Shown here piece by piece: positions 1-7,163 of a DNA stretch of 9,139 nucleotides. The translations under genes were made by a program, and so were the position numbers. Position 1 is the stretch's first letter. Each line of letters begins with the position of its first letter. The stretch spans positions 1-9,139 of the forward strand of contig JASHTQ010000587.1 of the NCBI GenBank assembly GCA_030040475.1. The letters run 5' to 3'. Origin of the DNA: Streptosporangiaceae bacterium. Its GTDB lineage: Bacteria; Actinomycetota; Actinomycetes; Streptosporangiales; Streptosporangiaceae. The notes under the pieces were generated by a model. The model searched no databases, was not told the DNA's origin, and worked only from the letters and a program-made list of their open reading frames with translations.

Positions 1-928
1 CCGGCAGGTCGCTGATCGTGTCGATCCTGCTGCGCACCCCGTGCTGCGCCTCCCGCTGGCTCATCGGCACGTTGGCCTGCCCGAGCGGGCGGGCGAGCAG
101 CGTGCGGTACAGCAGGTAGCCGGGCCGGACCCAGGGCCGCCACTGCGGCACGATGTCGAGGGCGAACCGCGTGGTGTGCTCGTAGAACTCCCGCACCAGC
201 GGGTCCACGCGCAACGGGTCGAAGGACGGCCCCGCCAGCTCGTCCAGCGACCCGACGATGCCGATGTCCGGCACGTCCGCGGCGTACCTGCCGCCGAGGA
301 CCTGCGCGAGCGAGCGGACGTAGCCGGTGCCGACGTACCTGGTCCGGCTGGCAAGCGGCACCACGAACGGGACGTCCCGCGGGCTCACCCGCTCGGCAAG
401 CAGACTCACCTGGGGATCGCGGAACGCGAGTGCCGACACCACCCGGTACCCGACCACCGCCGCGGCGGCCGCCACCGACCCGGGCACCGCCGGCGCGGCG
501 GAAGAGGAGTCCGGCCGGCGCCACCCCGCCAGCCCGAACCCGACCGCCGCGCCCGCCACCGGTCCGAGCAGGACCTTCTGCGGCCGCAGGCCCAGCGCCC
601 CGGCTGCCGCCCCCGCCGCCGTCGCCACCGGCACCGGCCCGACGCCGAGCAGGCGGTCCGACATCCAGCCGAACGGCGCCGCCATCGCGCCGCTCATCAA
701 GATGCGCGACCACAGGGCGGGGATCTCCCCTGGTCGCTGCCTGGCCCTGGCCAGAGCCTCGGCCGCTCCCAGCCACGCGGCCCCGGCGGCCGCCCCCGCG
801 GCCGTCGCCGCCTTGCCGCGATGGGCGGCCAGCGCCGCCCCGGCCAGCCCGCCGATCGCGCTGGCGACTCCGATCTGCTGTGCCCGCTGCTGCCCCGACC
901 CGGCAGCCCCCGCTCGATCCATGGCCAC
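1..928 (-). CDS. Ala/Gly-rich membrane protein of unknown function, 3' end cut by window edge
   Basis: An uninterrupted minus-strand frame runs from a GTG at 928 to the left edge, at least 309 codons, with no stop in the window. I do not recognise the family. The N-terminal half (about residues 18-60, 75-115, 120-140, 148-170) is a chain of Ala/Gly-rich hydrophobic stretches, some of which could be membrane helices. The C-terminal part is ordinary soluble-type sequence with motifs such as [27 protein letters not shown] and [11 protein letters not shown]. Start choice: GTG 928 lies 6 nt after a TAGGTT hexamer (935-940, minus strand), as expected for a leaderless mRNA; ATG at 922 is the alternative, two codons later. 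No good ribosome site precedes either. It is divergent from the FrnE-like gene. That the frame is coding is supported by diverse, non-repetitive residues in the C-terminal half, whereas the overlapping frames give Arg/Pro-rich nonsense. Confidence 0.75.
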   Translation of the reverse strand, partial: MAMDRAGAAGSGQQRAQQIGVASAIGGLAGAALAAHRGKAATAAGAAAGAAWLGAAEALARARQRPGEIPALWSRILMSGAMAAPFGWMSDRLLGVGPVPVATAAGAAAGALGLRPQKVLLGPVAGAAVGFGLAGWRRPDSSSAAPAVPGSVAAAAAVVGYRVVSALAFRDPQVSLLAERVSPRDVPFVVPLASRTRYVGTGYVRSLAQVLGGRYAADVPDIGIVGSLDELAGPSFDPLRVDPLVREFYEHTTRFALDIVPQWRPWVRPGYLLYRTLLARPLGQANVPMSQREAQHGVRSRIDTISDLP

Positions 929-934
929 CCAAGG

Positions 935-940
935 AACCTA
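935..940 (-). promoter_or_regulatory. Putative -10 element (TAGGTT) for the 928 start
   Basis: TAGGTT on the minus strand fits the actinobacterial -10 pattern TAnnnT and ends 6 nt before GTG 928, so transcription would begin at or next to the start codon. No convincing -35 is visible. Confidence 0.4.
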
Positions 941-955
941 CCGCTTCGCCGGAAC

Positions 956-964
956 AAAGGAGGT
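956..964 (+). promoter_or_regulatory. Consensus Shine-Dalgarno AAAGGAGGT with alternative TTG start
   Basis: AAAGGAGGT is a full match to the 16S anti-Shine-Dalgarno. It lies 11 nt before a TTG at 976 that is in frame with the FrnE-like protein, with no stop between. It competes with AGGAG (996-1000) for GTG 1009, so it decides whether the product carries 11 extra N-terminal residues. Confidence 0.45.
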
Positions 965-1008
965 CCGCCGCCGAGTTGTCCGACACAGTGACGATAGGAG
1001 ACGCCCGA

Positions 1009-1650
1009 GTGAAGATCGAGATCTGGTCCGACGTGGTTTGCCCATGGTGTTACATCGGCAAGCGCAGGCTCGAGCGGGCGCTGGGCGAGTTCGAGCACGC
1101 CGATGAGGTCGAGATCACATGGCGCAGCTTCCAGCTGAACCCCGACGCGCCGGCCGGCACGGCCGAGCCGACCCTGGACTACCTGGCCCGGCGGTTCGGC
1201 CCGCAGGCGGCGTCGATGACGAACAGGGTCGCCGAGCTCGGCCGCGCCGAGGGCCTGGACCTCGACTTCGCCAACACGCTGACCGTGAACACCCTGGACG
1301 CGCACCGCGTCCTGCACCTGGCCGCCGACCTCGGCCTGGCCGGCGCGGTCAAGGAGCGGCTGCTGCGCGCGCACTTCACCGAGGGCGCCGACCTGTCCGA
1401 CCCGGACACGCTGGCCCGGCTGGCCGGCGAGGCGGGCGTGGACCCCGGCCGGGTGCGCGCGGTCCTGGCGAGCGACGAGTACGCCGCCGCGGTGCACGCC
1501 GACGCCGCGCAGGCGCACGCCCTCGGCGCGAACGGCGTGCCGTTCTTCGTCATCGACCGCCGTTACGGCATCTCCGGCGCGCAGCCCGCCGAGGCCTTCC
1601 TGCACGGGCTGAGGACCGCGTACGCCGCCGAGGCCGAGGACCCCGAATAA
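1009..1650 (+). CDS. FrnE-like DsbA-family thiol oxidoreductase
   Basis: The 213-aa thioredoxin-fold protein begins with a beta strand (KIEIWSDVV) leading into the redox motif C11-P12-W13-C14, followed by YIGKRRLE. An alpha-helical insertion carries the NTLDAHRVLHLA segment typical of the FrnE branch. A cis-proline loop, GVPFFV (Pro178), and a YGISGAQP strand close the fold. These features define the FrnE/2-hydroxychromene-2-carboxylate isomerase-like DsbA group, and the length is usual. With no signal peptide it should be cytosolic, acting as a thiol-disulfide oxidoreductase or isomerase; the substrate is unknown. CPWC (rather than a lone Ser or Cys) argues for redox chemistry over the chromene isomerase reaction. 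Start: GTG 1009 has AGGAG 8 nt upstream and gives the family N-terminus. An in-frame TTG at 976 behind a perfect AAAGGAGGT would add 11 residues. The gene is separated by 106 bp from the next start. Confidence 0.9.
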   Translation: MKIEIWSDVVCPWCYIGKRRLERALGEFEHADEVEITWRSFQLNPDAPAGTAEPTLDYLARRFGPQAASMTNRVAELGRAEGLDLDFANTLTVNTLDAHRVLHLAADLGLAGAVKERLLRAHFTEGADLSDPDTLARLAGEAGVDPGRVRAVLASDEYAAAVHADAAQAHALGANGVPFFVIDRRYGISGAQPAEAFLHGLRTAYAAEAEDPE

Positions 1651-1743
1651 AAGATCAAAAGATTTATCGCCGAACGATTCGTGGTACCACGCCCGCGAAC
1701 ACCCCGCCAGCCGGGTGGCAGGAGGAGGCGCGGGCCACGCGCG

Positions 1744-1749
1744 TATGCT
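1744..1749 (+). promoter_or_regulatory. Putative -10 element (TATGCT) for the GNAT gene
   Basis: TATGCT matches TAnnnT and ends exactly 7 nt before GTG 1757, which predicts a leaderless transcript and a start internal to the longer readings from ATG 1745 or GTG 1715. The purine-rich GGAGGAGG at 1721-1728 is too far from 1745 (16 nt) to be a good ribosome site. Confidence 0.4.
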
Positions 1750-1756
1750 CGGTGCG

Positions 1757-2513
1757 GTGCGGATCGTCTCGCTCGGGTTCCGTACCGACGTCGCGCTGCG
1801 CGTCCTCGAGGGCGCCGAGGTCGCCGACCGTGGTGACTACCTCGTCATCCGCAGCCCGGACAACCCGACCTTCTGGTGGGGCAACTTCGTCCTGCTCGGC
1901 ACGACGCCGCGGCCCGGCACGGCCGGCGCCTGGCTGGCCCGGTTTGCCGCGGAGTTCCCGGCCGCCCGGCACGTCACCTTCGGCGTGGACGCCGCCGGCG
2001 ACACCGGCGAGGTGCCAGGCGACTTCGCCGCCGCGGGCCTGGAAGCCGAGCGCGCCACCGTGCTGACCGCCGCTTGCGTCGCCCCGCCGCCCCGGCCCAG
2101 CGAGGCGGCGGAGATCAGGATGCTGGACTGCGACGCGGACTGGCGGCAGGCACTCGAGCTGAACGTCCGCTGCTTCGGCCACGAGGATTCGCAGGAGTAC
2201 CTGGAACGCCGGGTCGCCGCCCGGCGGCGGCTGATCCGCGCCGGGTCCGGCGCGTGGTTCGGCGCCTTCCTGGGCGGCAGGCTGCTCGCCCAGCTCGGCG
2301 TGTTCGACGTCGGCGGCGGCTTCGCCCGCTATCAGTACGTCGAGACCGACCCCGCCGCCCGCCGCCAGGGCCTGGCCGGGACCCTGGTCTGGCATGCCGG
2401 CCGGTACGCCCTCGGCACGCTCGGCGCGAGCACCCTGGTGATCGTCGCCGACCCGGCGGCCGACGCCATCCGCGTCTACCGCTCCTGCGGCTTCACCGAC
2501 GCGCAAACCCAGC

Positions 2514-2542
<29 letters not shown>
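1757..2542 (+). CDS. GNAT-family N-acetyltransferase
   Basis: The 261-aa protein has a C-terminal GNAT domain (about 120-258). Motif A, the acetyl-CoA pyrophosphate loop, reads VETDPAARRQGLAGTL with RRQGLAG at 202-208. Motif B is AIRVYRSCGF (237-246). The strand before motif A (GGRLLAQLGVFDV) also fits. The N-terminal 110 residues (LGFRTDVALRVLEG, SPDNPTFWWGNFVLL) form a separate region that I cannot name; it may be a degenerate second GNAT-like half or a substrate-binding domain. The acetyl acceptor is unknown. Start: GTG 1757 sits 7 nt after TATGCT and gives a natural N-terminus (RIVSLGF); ATG 1745 would add four residues. The last 29 bp overlap the 3' end of mtnA on the other strand. Confidence 0.85.
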
Positions 2543-3511
<969 letters not shown>

Positions 3512-3512
<1 letters not shown>

Positions 3513-3525
3513 ACCGTTGAACCTA
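3512..3525. promoter_or_regulatory. Miniature bidirectional leaderless promoter between mtnA and the aldolase gene
   Basis: The two start codons face away from each other with only 12 bp between them (3513-3524). On the plus strand TACCGT (3512-3517) is followed by 7 nt and ATG 3525. On the minus strand TAGGTT (3525-3520) is followed by 7 nt and ATG 3512. Each -10 hexamer therefore begins inside the other gene's start codon. Neither gene has room for a 5' untranslated region or ribosome site, and any -35 contacts would lie within the opposing coding sequence. Confidence 0.6.
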
Positions 3526-4262
3526 TGCTGCTCGAACGATTGCGTGCCGACGTGGTCAGGGTCTGCGGGGAGCTGGTCTCCGCGGGCCTGGTGGTGGGGA
3601 CGGCGGGAAACGTGAGCGCCAGGGCCGGGGACCTTGTCGTGCTGACGCCGAGCGGCGTGGACTACGCCGAACTAACCGCCGAGCTCGTCGGCGTGCACCG
3701 CCTCGACGGCACCGCGGTCGACGCGCCGCTGCGGCCCACCGCCGAGATGCCGCTGCACCTGGGCGTCTACGCGGCGACGGACGCGGGGGCGATCGTGCAC
3801 ACCCACTCCGTCGCCGCGGCCGCGCTGTCCACCCTCGCCGACGAGCTGCCCGCCGTGCACTACTACGTGGCGATGTTCGGCGGGCCGGTCGCGGTTGCGC
3901 CGTATGCCACCTACGGGAGCGAGCAGCTGGCCCGCAACGTGGCGGCGGCGCTGCGGGACCGGACCGCCTGCCTGATGGCCAACCACGGCGCGGTGGTCAC
4001 CGGGGCCGACCTCAAGTCGGCCCTGACCGGTTCCCGCTACCTCGAATGGCTCTGCGACGTGTACCTGCGGGCGCTGGCGGCCGAGCGGTCCCAGTCGACC
4101 CCGCGCCTGCTGCCGGCCGACGAGATCGCGCTCGTGGCCGGCCAGCTGGCGGGGTACGGGCAGCAGGTGCCGGGCCAATCCGGTCAGCAGGGGCGCGATC
4201 GGCGCGGGCCCGGCGGGCAGGAGCCTGATCAGCAGGAGCCTGATCAGCAGCGGCCGATGTAG
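3525..4262 (+). CDS. Class II aldolase / FucA-family protein, likely sugar-phosphate aldolase
   Basis: The 245-aa protein has the class II aldolase/adducin fold. Phosphate-binding loops are TAGNVS (26-31) and TPSG (41-44). Zn ligands are expected from HTH (His92, His94) and NHG (His154), with Glu74 in PTAEMPLH as the acid/base, the same set as fuculose-1-phosphate aldolase. It should cleave a ketose-1-phosphate to DHAP and an aldehyde. Its divergent partner mtnA suggests 5-methylthioribulose-1-phosphate or 5-deoxyribulose-1-phosphate as substrate, as in the DHAP-shunt aldolase Ald2 or DrdA; L-fuculose-1-phosphate, L-ribulose-5-phosphate or an MtnB-type dehydratase reaction remain possible. 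The last 30 residues are a Gln/Gly/Pro-rich tail with the doubled unit QEPDQ, outside the fold. The start is leaderless, 7 nt after TACCGT. The stop lies 19 bp inside the convergent LysM gene. Confidence 0.87.
   Translation: MLLERLRADVVRVCGELVSAGLVVGTAGNVSARAGDLVVLTPSGVDYAELTAELVGVHRLDGTAVDAPLRPTAEMPLHLGVYAATDAGAIVHTHSVAAAALSTLADELPAVHYYVAMFGGPVAVAPYATYGSEQLARNVAAALRDRTACLMANHGAVVTGADLKSALTGSRYLEWLCDVYLRALAAERSQSTPRLLPADEIALVAGQLAGYGQQVPGQSGQQGRDRRGPGGQEPDQQEPDQQRPM
4218..4247 (+). repeat. Perfect 15-bp tandem duplication in the aldolase tail
   Basis: CAGGAGCCTGATCAG occurs twice head to tail (4218-4232, 4233-4247). It encodes QEPDQ twice in the aldolase C-terminal tail, and the TCA of the second copy (4244-4246) is the stop codon of the LysM gene on the other strand. 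Confidence 0.9.
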
Positions 4263-4999
4263 GCGCCGCTGGTGTAGGTGGTCCAGGGGGTCCAGTTGGT
4301 GCCGTCGGCGGAGATGATCACGGCGGCCTTGGCGTTGCCCAGCGGGTCGTAGGTGGACAGCGAGCCGTGGTCCGGGTTGATCTGCCAGTAGCCGCGCTCG
4401 CCGACCGTGCCGGTGGCGTACTGGTTGCCGCCGGACTCCGCCATCGCGATCTCGGCGGCGGTGAAGGCCTCGGCGTGCGAGCCGCCCGCGTCTTCCCAGA
4501 GCGTCTCGAGCGCGGCGCAGCCGAGCGTGCCGCTCAGGTGGGTGACGGACGTGGTGAGCGTGGTGCCGCCCTTGGCGTGCTTGGGCGAGTACGAGGCGGC
4601 GTCGGCCGGGCTGGCCGGGATCGTCAGCTTCTCGCCGACGTAGATCATGTTCGGGTTGCGCACCTCGGCGCGGTTCGCGTCGTAGATGGCCCGCCAGTCG
4701 GCCGAGTCGTGGTAGAAGCGCTCGGCGATCCCGGCCAGCGTGTCACCGCTACGCACCACGTAGGTCCGGGCGGCCGGCTGGTGGTGCACGACCACCGCGT
4801 CGGTCTGCACCTGCTCGGCGACCGTGGTGGCCGAGGCGGCGCCGACCACCGCGGCGTTCGCCGCCGTCGCCGACCCGACGAGCACTCCGGCGATCGCCAC
4901 CGCGGGGGCGGCCTTGCCCGCCAAATCCGCGACCTTCTCCACCTGGGACGGGGTGGTGTGCCTGCCGGTCCGGCGGATCTTCCGCGGGCGGCGGTGCAT
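4244..4999 (-). CDS. Secreted LysM protein with lysozyme-fold (transglycosylase-like) domain
   Basis: The 251-aa protein has a basic N-terminus (HRRPRKIRRTGRH) and a hydrophobic stretch (about 30-50, ending ATAANAA) that looks like a signal peptide with an AxA-type cleavage site. A LysM peptidoglycan-binding domain follows (79-129: YVVRSGDTLAGIAERFY, then NRAEVRNPNMIYVGEKLTIP). The C-terminal domain (158-251) is lysozyme-like: EIAMAESGGNQYATG with Glu188 as probable catalytic acid, ERGYWQINPDHG, and a WTPWTTYTSGAYIGRC end. Cys161 and Cys251 could form a disulfide. It should act outside the cell in wall remodelling. ATG 4999 is used; GTG 5011 or TTG 5023 upstream are in frame, and GGGGAG lies only 4 nt before GTG 5011, so the start is uncertain. 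No c-di-AMP riboswitch is evident in the leader. Confidence 0.87.
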   Translation of the reverse strand: MHRRPRKIRRTGRHTTPSQVEKVADLAGKAAPAVAIAGVLVGSATAANAAVVGAASATTVAEQVQTDAVVVHHQPAARTYVVRSGDTLAGIAERFYHDSADWRAIYDANRAEVRNPNMIYVGEKLTIPASPADAASYSPKHAKGGTTLTTSVTHLSGTLGCAALETLWEDAGGSHAEAFTAAEIAMAESGGNQYATGTVGERGYWQINPDHGSLSTYDPLGNAKAAVIISADGTNWTPWTTYTSGAYIGRC

Positions 5000-5242
5000 G
5001 GGTGTATCCACAGAACTCCCCAACTAGGTTCCGCGCCCGCTTACGGGGCCCTGCGGGCCGGTCGGCGGGCCTGTCAGGTCACACTCTGCGACCCTTTCAG
5101 CCTTCGCTCGCTGTCTGGCGGTCTGTGCTGTCTGCGGAAGCATGGCAGGAACCGTCCGACCCGCGCAGGCAAATCGAGCTTTTTCTGTAACACGTCCGTG
5201 ATCTTCGCATCGATAAGCCGCAGACGCTGCCATACTGCGGGT
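5000..5242. other. 243-bp divergent intergenic region, structured leader of the LysM gene
   Basis: No gene is seen. Read on the minus strand as the LysM leader, it holds a stem GCCCGC/GCGGGC (5035-5058, 12-nt loop) and a 7-bp stem with one G-U pair and a 3-nt loop (5077-5093). An AT-rich patch (5171-5190) with an adjacent short inverted repeat CACG-TC-CGTG (5191-5200) lies nearer the MaoC gene. Shared regulatory sites are plausible but not demonstrated; no known riboswitch consensus is recognised. Confidence 0.4.
5231..5236 (+). promoter_or_regulatory. Putative extended -10 (TGC-CATACT) for the MaoC gene
   Basis: CATACT, directly preceded by TGC (an extended -10 TGn motif at 5228-5230), ends 6 nt before GTG 5243. 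This predicts leaderless translation of the MaoC-like gene, which has no ribosome site. Confidence 0.45.
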
Positions 5243-5710
5243 GTGAACGATCACGGCTTGCGCTACTTCGAGGACTATGTTCCAGGCGCCAGCTATGACT
5301 GCGGCAGCGCGAGCTTCGACGAAGCTGGGATCATAGCTTTCGCCAAGGAGTTCGATCCGCAGCCGTTCCACGTCGATCCGGTGGCCGCGGCCGGGGGACC
5401 GTTCGGCGGACTGATCGCGAGCGGCTGGCATACCACCGCGGTCGTGATGCGCTTGCTCGTGGAGAACTACCTGCCGCCCGGCGGGAGCCTCGGCGGGCCC
5501 GGCGTGGACGAGATCCGCTGGCCCCTTCCGGTCCGGCCGGGCGATACGCTCCGTGTTCGGGCCACGGTCGCCGGGTCGAGGAAATCGCAGAGCAGGCCGG
5601 ATCGCGGCATCGTGCACACGACGGCCGAGGCGGTCAATCAGGACGGCCAGACGGTCGTCCGGGTGACCGCCGTCAACTTCCTCGCCGTCCGCCCCCCGGG
5701 CGCCGCCTGA
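5243..5710 (+). CDS. MaoC-like hot-dog fold dehydratase/hydratase
   Basis: The 155-aa single hot-dog domain carries the R-specific enoyl hydratase signature FAKEFDPQPFHVDP with the catalytic pair Asp38 and His43, then the helix GGLIASGWHT (55-64) and the WPLPVRPGD strand (93-101) common in MaoC proteins. Such proteins hydrate a 2-enoyl thioester or dehydrate a 3-hydroxyacyl thioester. The acyl substrate cannot be told, and nothing next to it belongs to fatty-acid or polyketide metabolism, so it looks like a stand-alone housekeeping copy. The start is GTG 5243, supported by the -10 hexamer 6 nt upstream; the frame stays open far upstream but that part is antisense to the LysM gene. Its last 38 bp overlap the 3' end of the small membrane protein gene on the other strand. 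Confidence 0.9.
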   Translation: MNDHGLRYFEDYVPGASYDCGSASFDEAGIIAFAKEFDPQPFHVDPVAAAGGPFGGLIASGWHTTAVVMRLLVENYLPPGGSLGGPGVDEIRWPLPVRPGDTLRVRATVAGSRKSQSRPDRGIVHTTAEAVNQDGQTVVRVTAVNFLAVRPPGAA

Positions 5711-5894
5711 GCAGGCCGAACCCCACCAGCATGAGCCCGGCAACCGCGATGAAGGGACCGATGATGGCCCACTGGGTCGCGCCGGTCATGAAGCTTCCGG
5801 TCACGTAGCCGACCCCCTGCAGGGTGAAGACGATCCCGGCGATCGCGATCAGGACGCCAGCCGCGGTCAGCAGGACCCTGGTGGTCGCCTTCAC
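5673..5894 (-). CDS. Small two-helix membrane protein
   Basis: The 73-aa protein has two hydrophobic helices (about 7-28 and 42-64) joined by a short loop (YVTGSFMTGATQW), and a basic Arg/Gly tail (LLRRRPGGGRRG). By the positive-inside rule both ends are cytoplasmic. The pattern resembles small unnamed actinobacterial proteins with a GSFMTG...WAxIGP loop; I know no function. GTG 5894 lies 7 nt after TAGGCT on the minus strand, so the mRNA is probably leaderless. A longer open frame to 6314 exists but runs antisense to the next gene and is Arg/Pro-rich, so I reject it. The 3' end overlaps the MaoC gene by 38 bp; the 5' side is divergent from the 184-aa protein gene, 81 bp apart. Confidence 0.72.
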   Translation of the reverse strand: MKATTRVLLTAAGVLIAIAGIVFTLQGVGYVTGSFMTGATQWAIIGPFIAVAGLMLVGFGLLRRRPGGGRRGS

Positions 5895-5901
5895 GGGTCC
5901 G

Positions 5902-5907
5902 AGCCTA
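5902..5907 (-). promoter_or_regulatory. Putative -10 element (TAGGCT) for the 73-aa protein
   Basis: TAGGCT on the minus strand matches TAnnnT and ends exactly 7 nt before GTG 5894. This is the same geometry as at mtnA and the aldolase gene. Confidence 0.45.
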
Positions 5908-5975
5908 GCCCGCGACGGCGGGCCAGGAGACAGTGGAATCAAGCGCGACAAGGAACCAGCGAAAGGGAGGAGCCG

Positions 5976-6530
5976 GTGCTCTACGCCTTCGGATTCGGGC
6001 GGGTGGGCGTGCTCGTCAGCGACCTGTACTTCGTGGACCCGGAGCCGGGCAAGGGGCAGGAGGGTCCCGAGCGCGGAGTCCGGCTCGAGCTGCGGATTCT
6101 CGATCGCGGCCCGCTGCGCGGATCGATCTACTCGGCACAGCCGATCGAGGTGGGGCGGCCGATCTGGCGCGCCGACCTGCTCGAGTCGGCGGACGGGCCG
6201 CCCGGCAGCTTCGACCGCACCCACCACCACCCCACGTTCGGCGGCTGGGAGCCTGGCCGGCGGGTCTTCGTCCGCGAGCTCACCGCCGACCCGCTCGGCT
6301 GGCTGGCAGGCCAACTCGCCGACCTGGACGGGCTGGTCGAGCGGGGCGGCTTCCCGGCCGACACGGCAGGCCCCGGCGACGCGGAAGGCCTGCGCGCCGT
6401 CGCGCCGGAGATCGTGGACGCCGCGCGCCGGCTGCTGGAGAAGGTGTGGGCGGGCGACCTCGGCCGGCCATCCGCGGACGCGGTGACGGCCGCGGCCGGC
6501 CCGCTCAGCATCAGGGCCGGCTGGCTCTAA
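5976..6530 (+). CDS. Uncharacterised 184-aa protein
   Basis: I cannot assign this protein to a named family. It is soluble, with no signal peptide or membrane segment. Visible elements are an N-terminal strand-rich part (YAFGFGRVGVLVSDLYFVDP, EPGKGQEGPERGVRLELR), a central SIYSAQPIEVGRPIWRADLLES stretch, a FDRTHHHP segment (80-87) followed by GWEPGRRVFVREL, and a helical C-terminal third. The three consecutive histidines next to an aspartate could bind a metal, but this is only inference. The start is GTG 5976 behind GGGAGGAG (5965-5972), about 5 nt from the core GGAGG, one of the better ribosome sites here. It is followed after 106 bp by the SixA-like gene in the same orientation and may or may not be co-transcribed. 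Residue diversity and the ribosome site make it a convincing gene. Confidence 0.8.
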   Translation: MLYAFGFGRVGVLVSDLYFVDPEPGKGQEGPERGVRLELRILDRGPLRGSIYSAQPIEVGRPIWRADLLESADGPPGSFDRTHHHPTFGGWEPGRRVFVRELTADPLGWLAGQLADLDGLVERGGFPADTAGPGDAEGLRAVAPEIVDAARRLLEKVWAGDLGRPSADAVTAAAGPLSIRAGWL

Positions 6531-6624
6531 ACCGCAACCCGCTGGGCGCCAGGCGGCTGCGTCCCGACCTGTTGCGCGCCGTACCGCGCTTGCCAGACGG
6601 CGTACGTCGAACTGCGCGTCATGG

Positions 6625-6630
6625 CAGGCT
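6625..6630 (+). promoter_or_regulatory. Weak putative -10 element (CAGGCT) for the SixA-like gene
   Basis: CAGGCT differs from TAGGCT (seen at the 73-aa protein gene) only in the first base and ends 6 nt before GTG 6637. This is a weak call that rests mainly on the spacing repeated elsewhere in the window. Confidence 0.25.
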
Positions 6631-6636
6631 GGTCAG

Positions 6637-7152
6637 GTGAGCGACGAGATGACCAGCACGACGCGGCGGCTGATCCTGCTGCGGCACGCCAAGTCCGACT
6701 GGCCGGACGTGCCGGATCGGGAGCGGCCGCTTGCCAAGCGCGGCCGGCGGGACGCGCCCGTGGTAGGCCGCTGGCTGCGCGGGCACGGTTACCTGCCCGA
6801 CACGGTCATCTGCTCGACCGCCCGAAGGACGCGGCAGACCTGGGAGCTTGTCGCGAAGGAACTGGGCGGCTCGCCGTCGGTGACGTTCGAGCAGCGGGCC
6901 TACGGGGCAAGCGCGCTGACCCTGCTCTACCTCGCGCGGGAACTGCCAGGCCGGTGCCGGGCCGCGCTGATCGTCGGGCACAACCCCGGCATCTTCGACC
7001 TGGCCGCCAGCCTGGCCGAAGAGGAGCATCACCTCAGGTTCCCCACCGCCGCCGTGGCGGTGCTCGAGTTCGACGGCGACTGGCCGGACCTCGCCCCCGG
7101 GCATACCAGGCTGCTCGATTTTGCTGTCCCGGACGACATGCACACGATGTAA
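6637..7152 (+). CDS. SixA-like phosphohistidine phosphatase (histidine phosphatase superfamily)
   Basis: The 171-aa protein has the short SixA-type histidine phosphatase architecture. The catalytic RH motif is LILLRHAKSDW (Arg16, nucleophile His17), and RPLAKRGRRDA follows in the usual place. ICSTARRTRQTWE supplies Arg63/Arg64 to the phosphate pocket, and the second histidine is in VGHNPGI (His115). SixA proteins remove phosphate from histidine of phosphotransfer proteins, notably of the nitrogen-related phosphotransferase system in E. coli; actinobacterial relatives are mostly untested, so small phosphoesters remain possible substrates. The start is GTG 6637, preceded 6 nt upstream by CAGGCT, a weaker -10 match; ATG 6649 is in frame, but neither has a strong ribosome site. 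It is followed after 11 nt by the DUF427 gene, so the two are probably one operon. Confidence 0.9.
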   Translation: MSDEMTSTTRRLILLRHAKSDWPDVPDRERPLAKRGRRDAPVVGRWLRGHGYLPDTVICSTARRTRQTWELVAKELGGSPSVTFEQRAYGASALTLLYLARELPGRCRAALIVGHNPGIFDLAASLAEEEHHLRFPTAAVAVLEFDGDWPDLAPGHTRLLDFAVPDDMHTM

Positions 7153-7163
7153 GGGAGTCCGCG

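Noticed and set aside
697..1605. 302-codon minus-strand frame opposite the FrnE-like gene
   Set aside because: Arg/Gly/Val-rich translation with no motif, lying antisense to a gene with a clear CPWC active site; a product of third-position GC bias.
1649..1668. AT-rich direct repeat AAAAGATC/AAAAGATT after the FrnE-like stop
   Set aside because: Too short to be meaningful; striking only against the GC-rich background.
1680..1691. Perfect 12-bp palindrome CGTGGTACCACG upstream of the GNAT gene
   Set aside because: At this base composition I estimate about six 12-bp palindromes by chance per window, and no matching regulator is known to me.
1664..2506. 280-codon minus-strand frame opposite the GNAT gene
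   Set aside because: Low-complexity translation; the plus strand has recognisable GNAT motifs A and B.
5191..5200. Inverted repeat CACG-TC-CGTG between the LysM and MaoC genes
   Set aside because: Four-base arms are expected often by chance; mentioned only as part of the intergenic region.
4367..5242. Upstream extension of the MaoC frame
   Set aside because: Antisense to the LysM gene and low complexity; the hot-dog domain is complete from GTG 5243.
5000..5242. c-di-AMP (ydaO-type) riboswitch before the LysM gene
   Set aside because: Sought because related hydrolase genes carry it, but the conserved blocks are not recognisable here.
5895..6314. Upstream extension of the 73-aa membrane protein frame
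   Set aside because: Antisense to the 184-aa gene and Arg/Pro-rich; GTG 5894 has a -10 at 7 nt.
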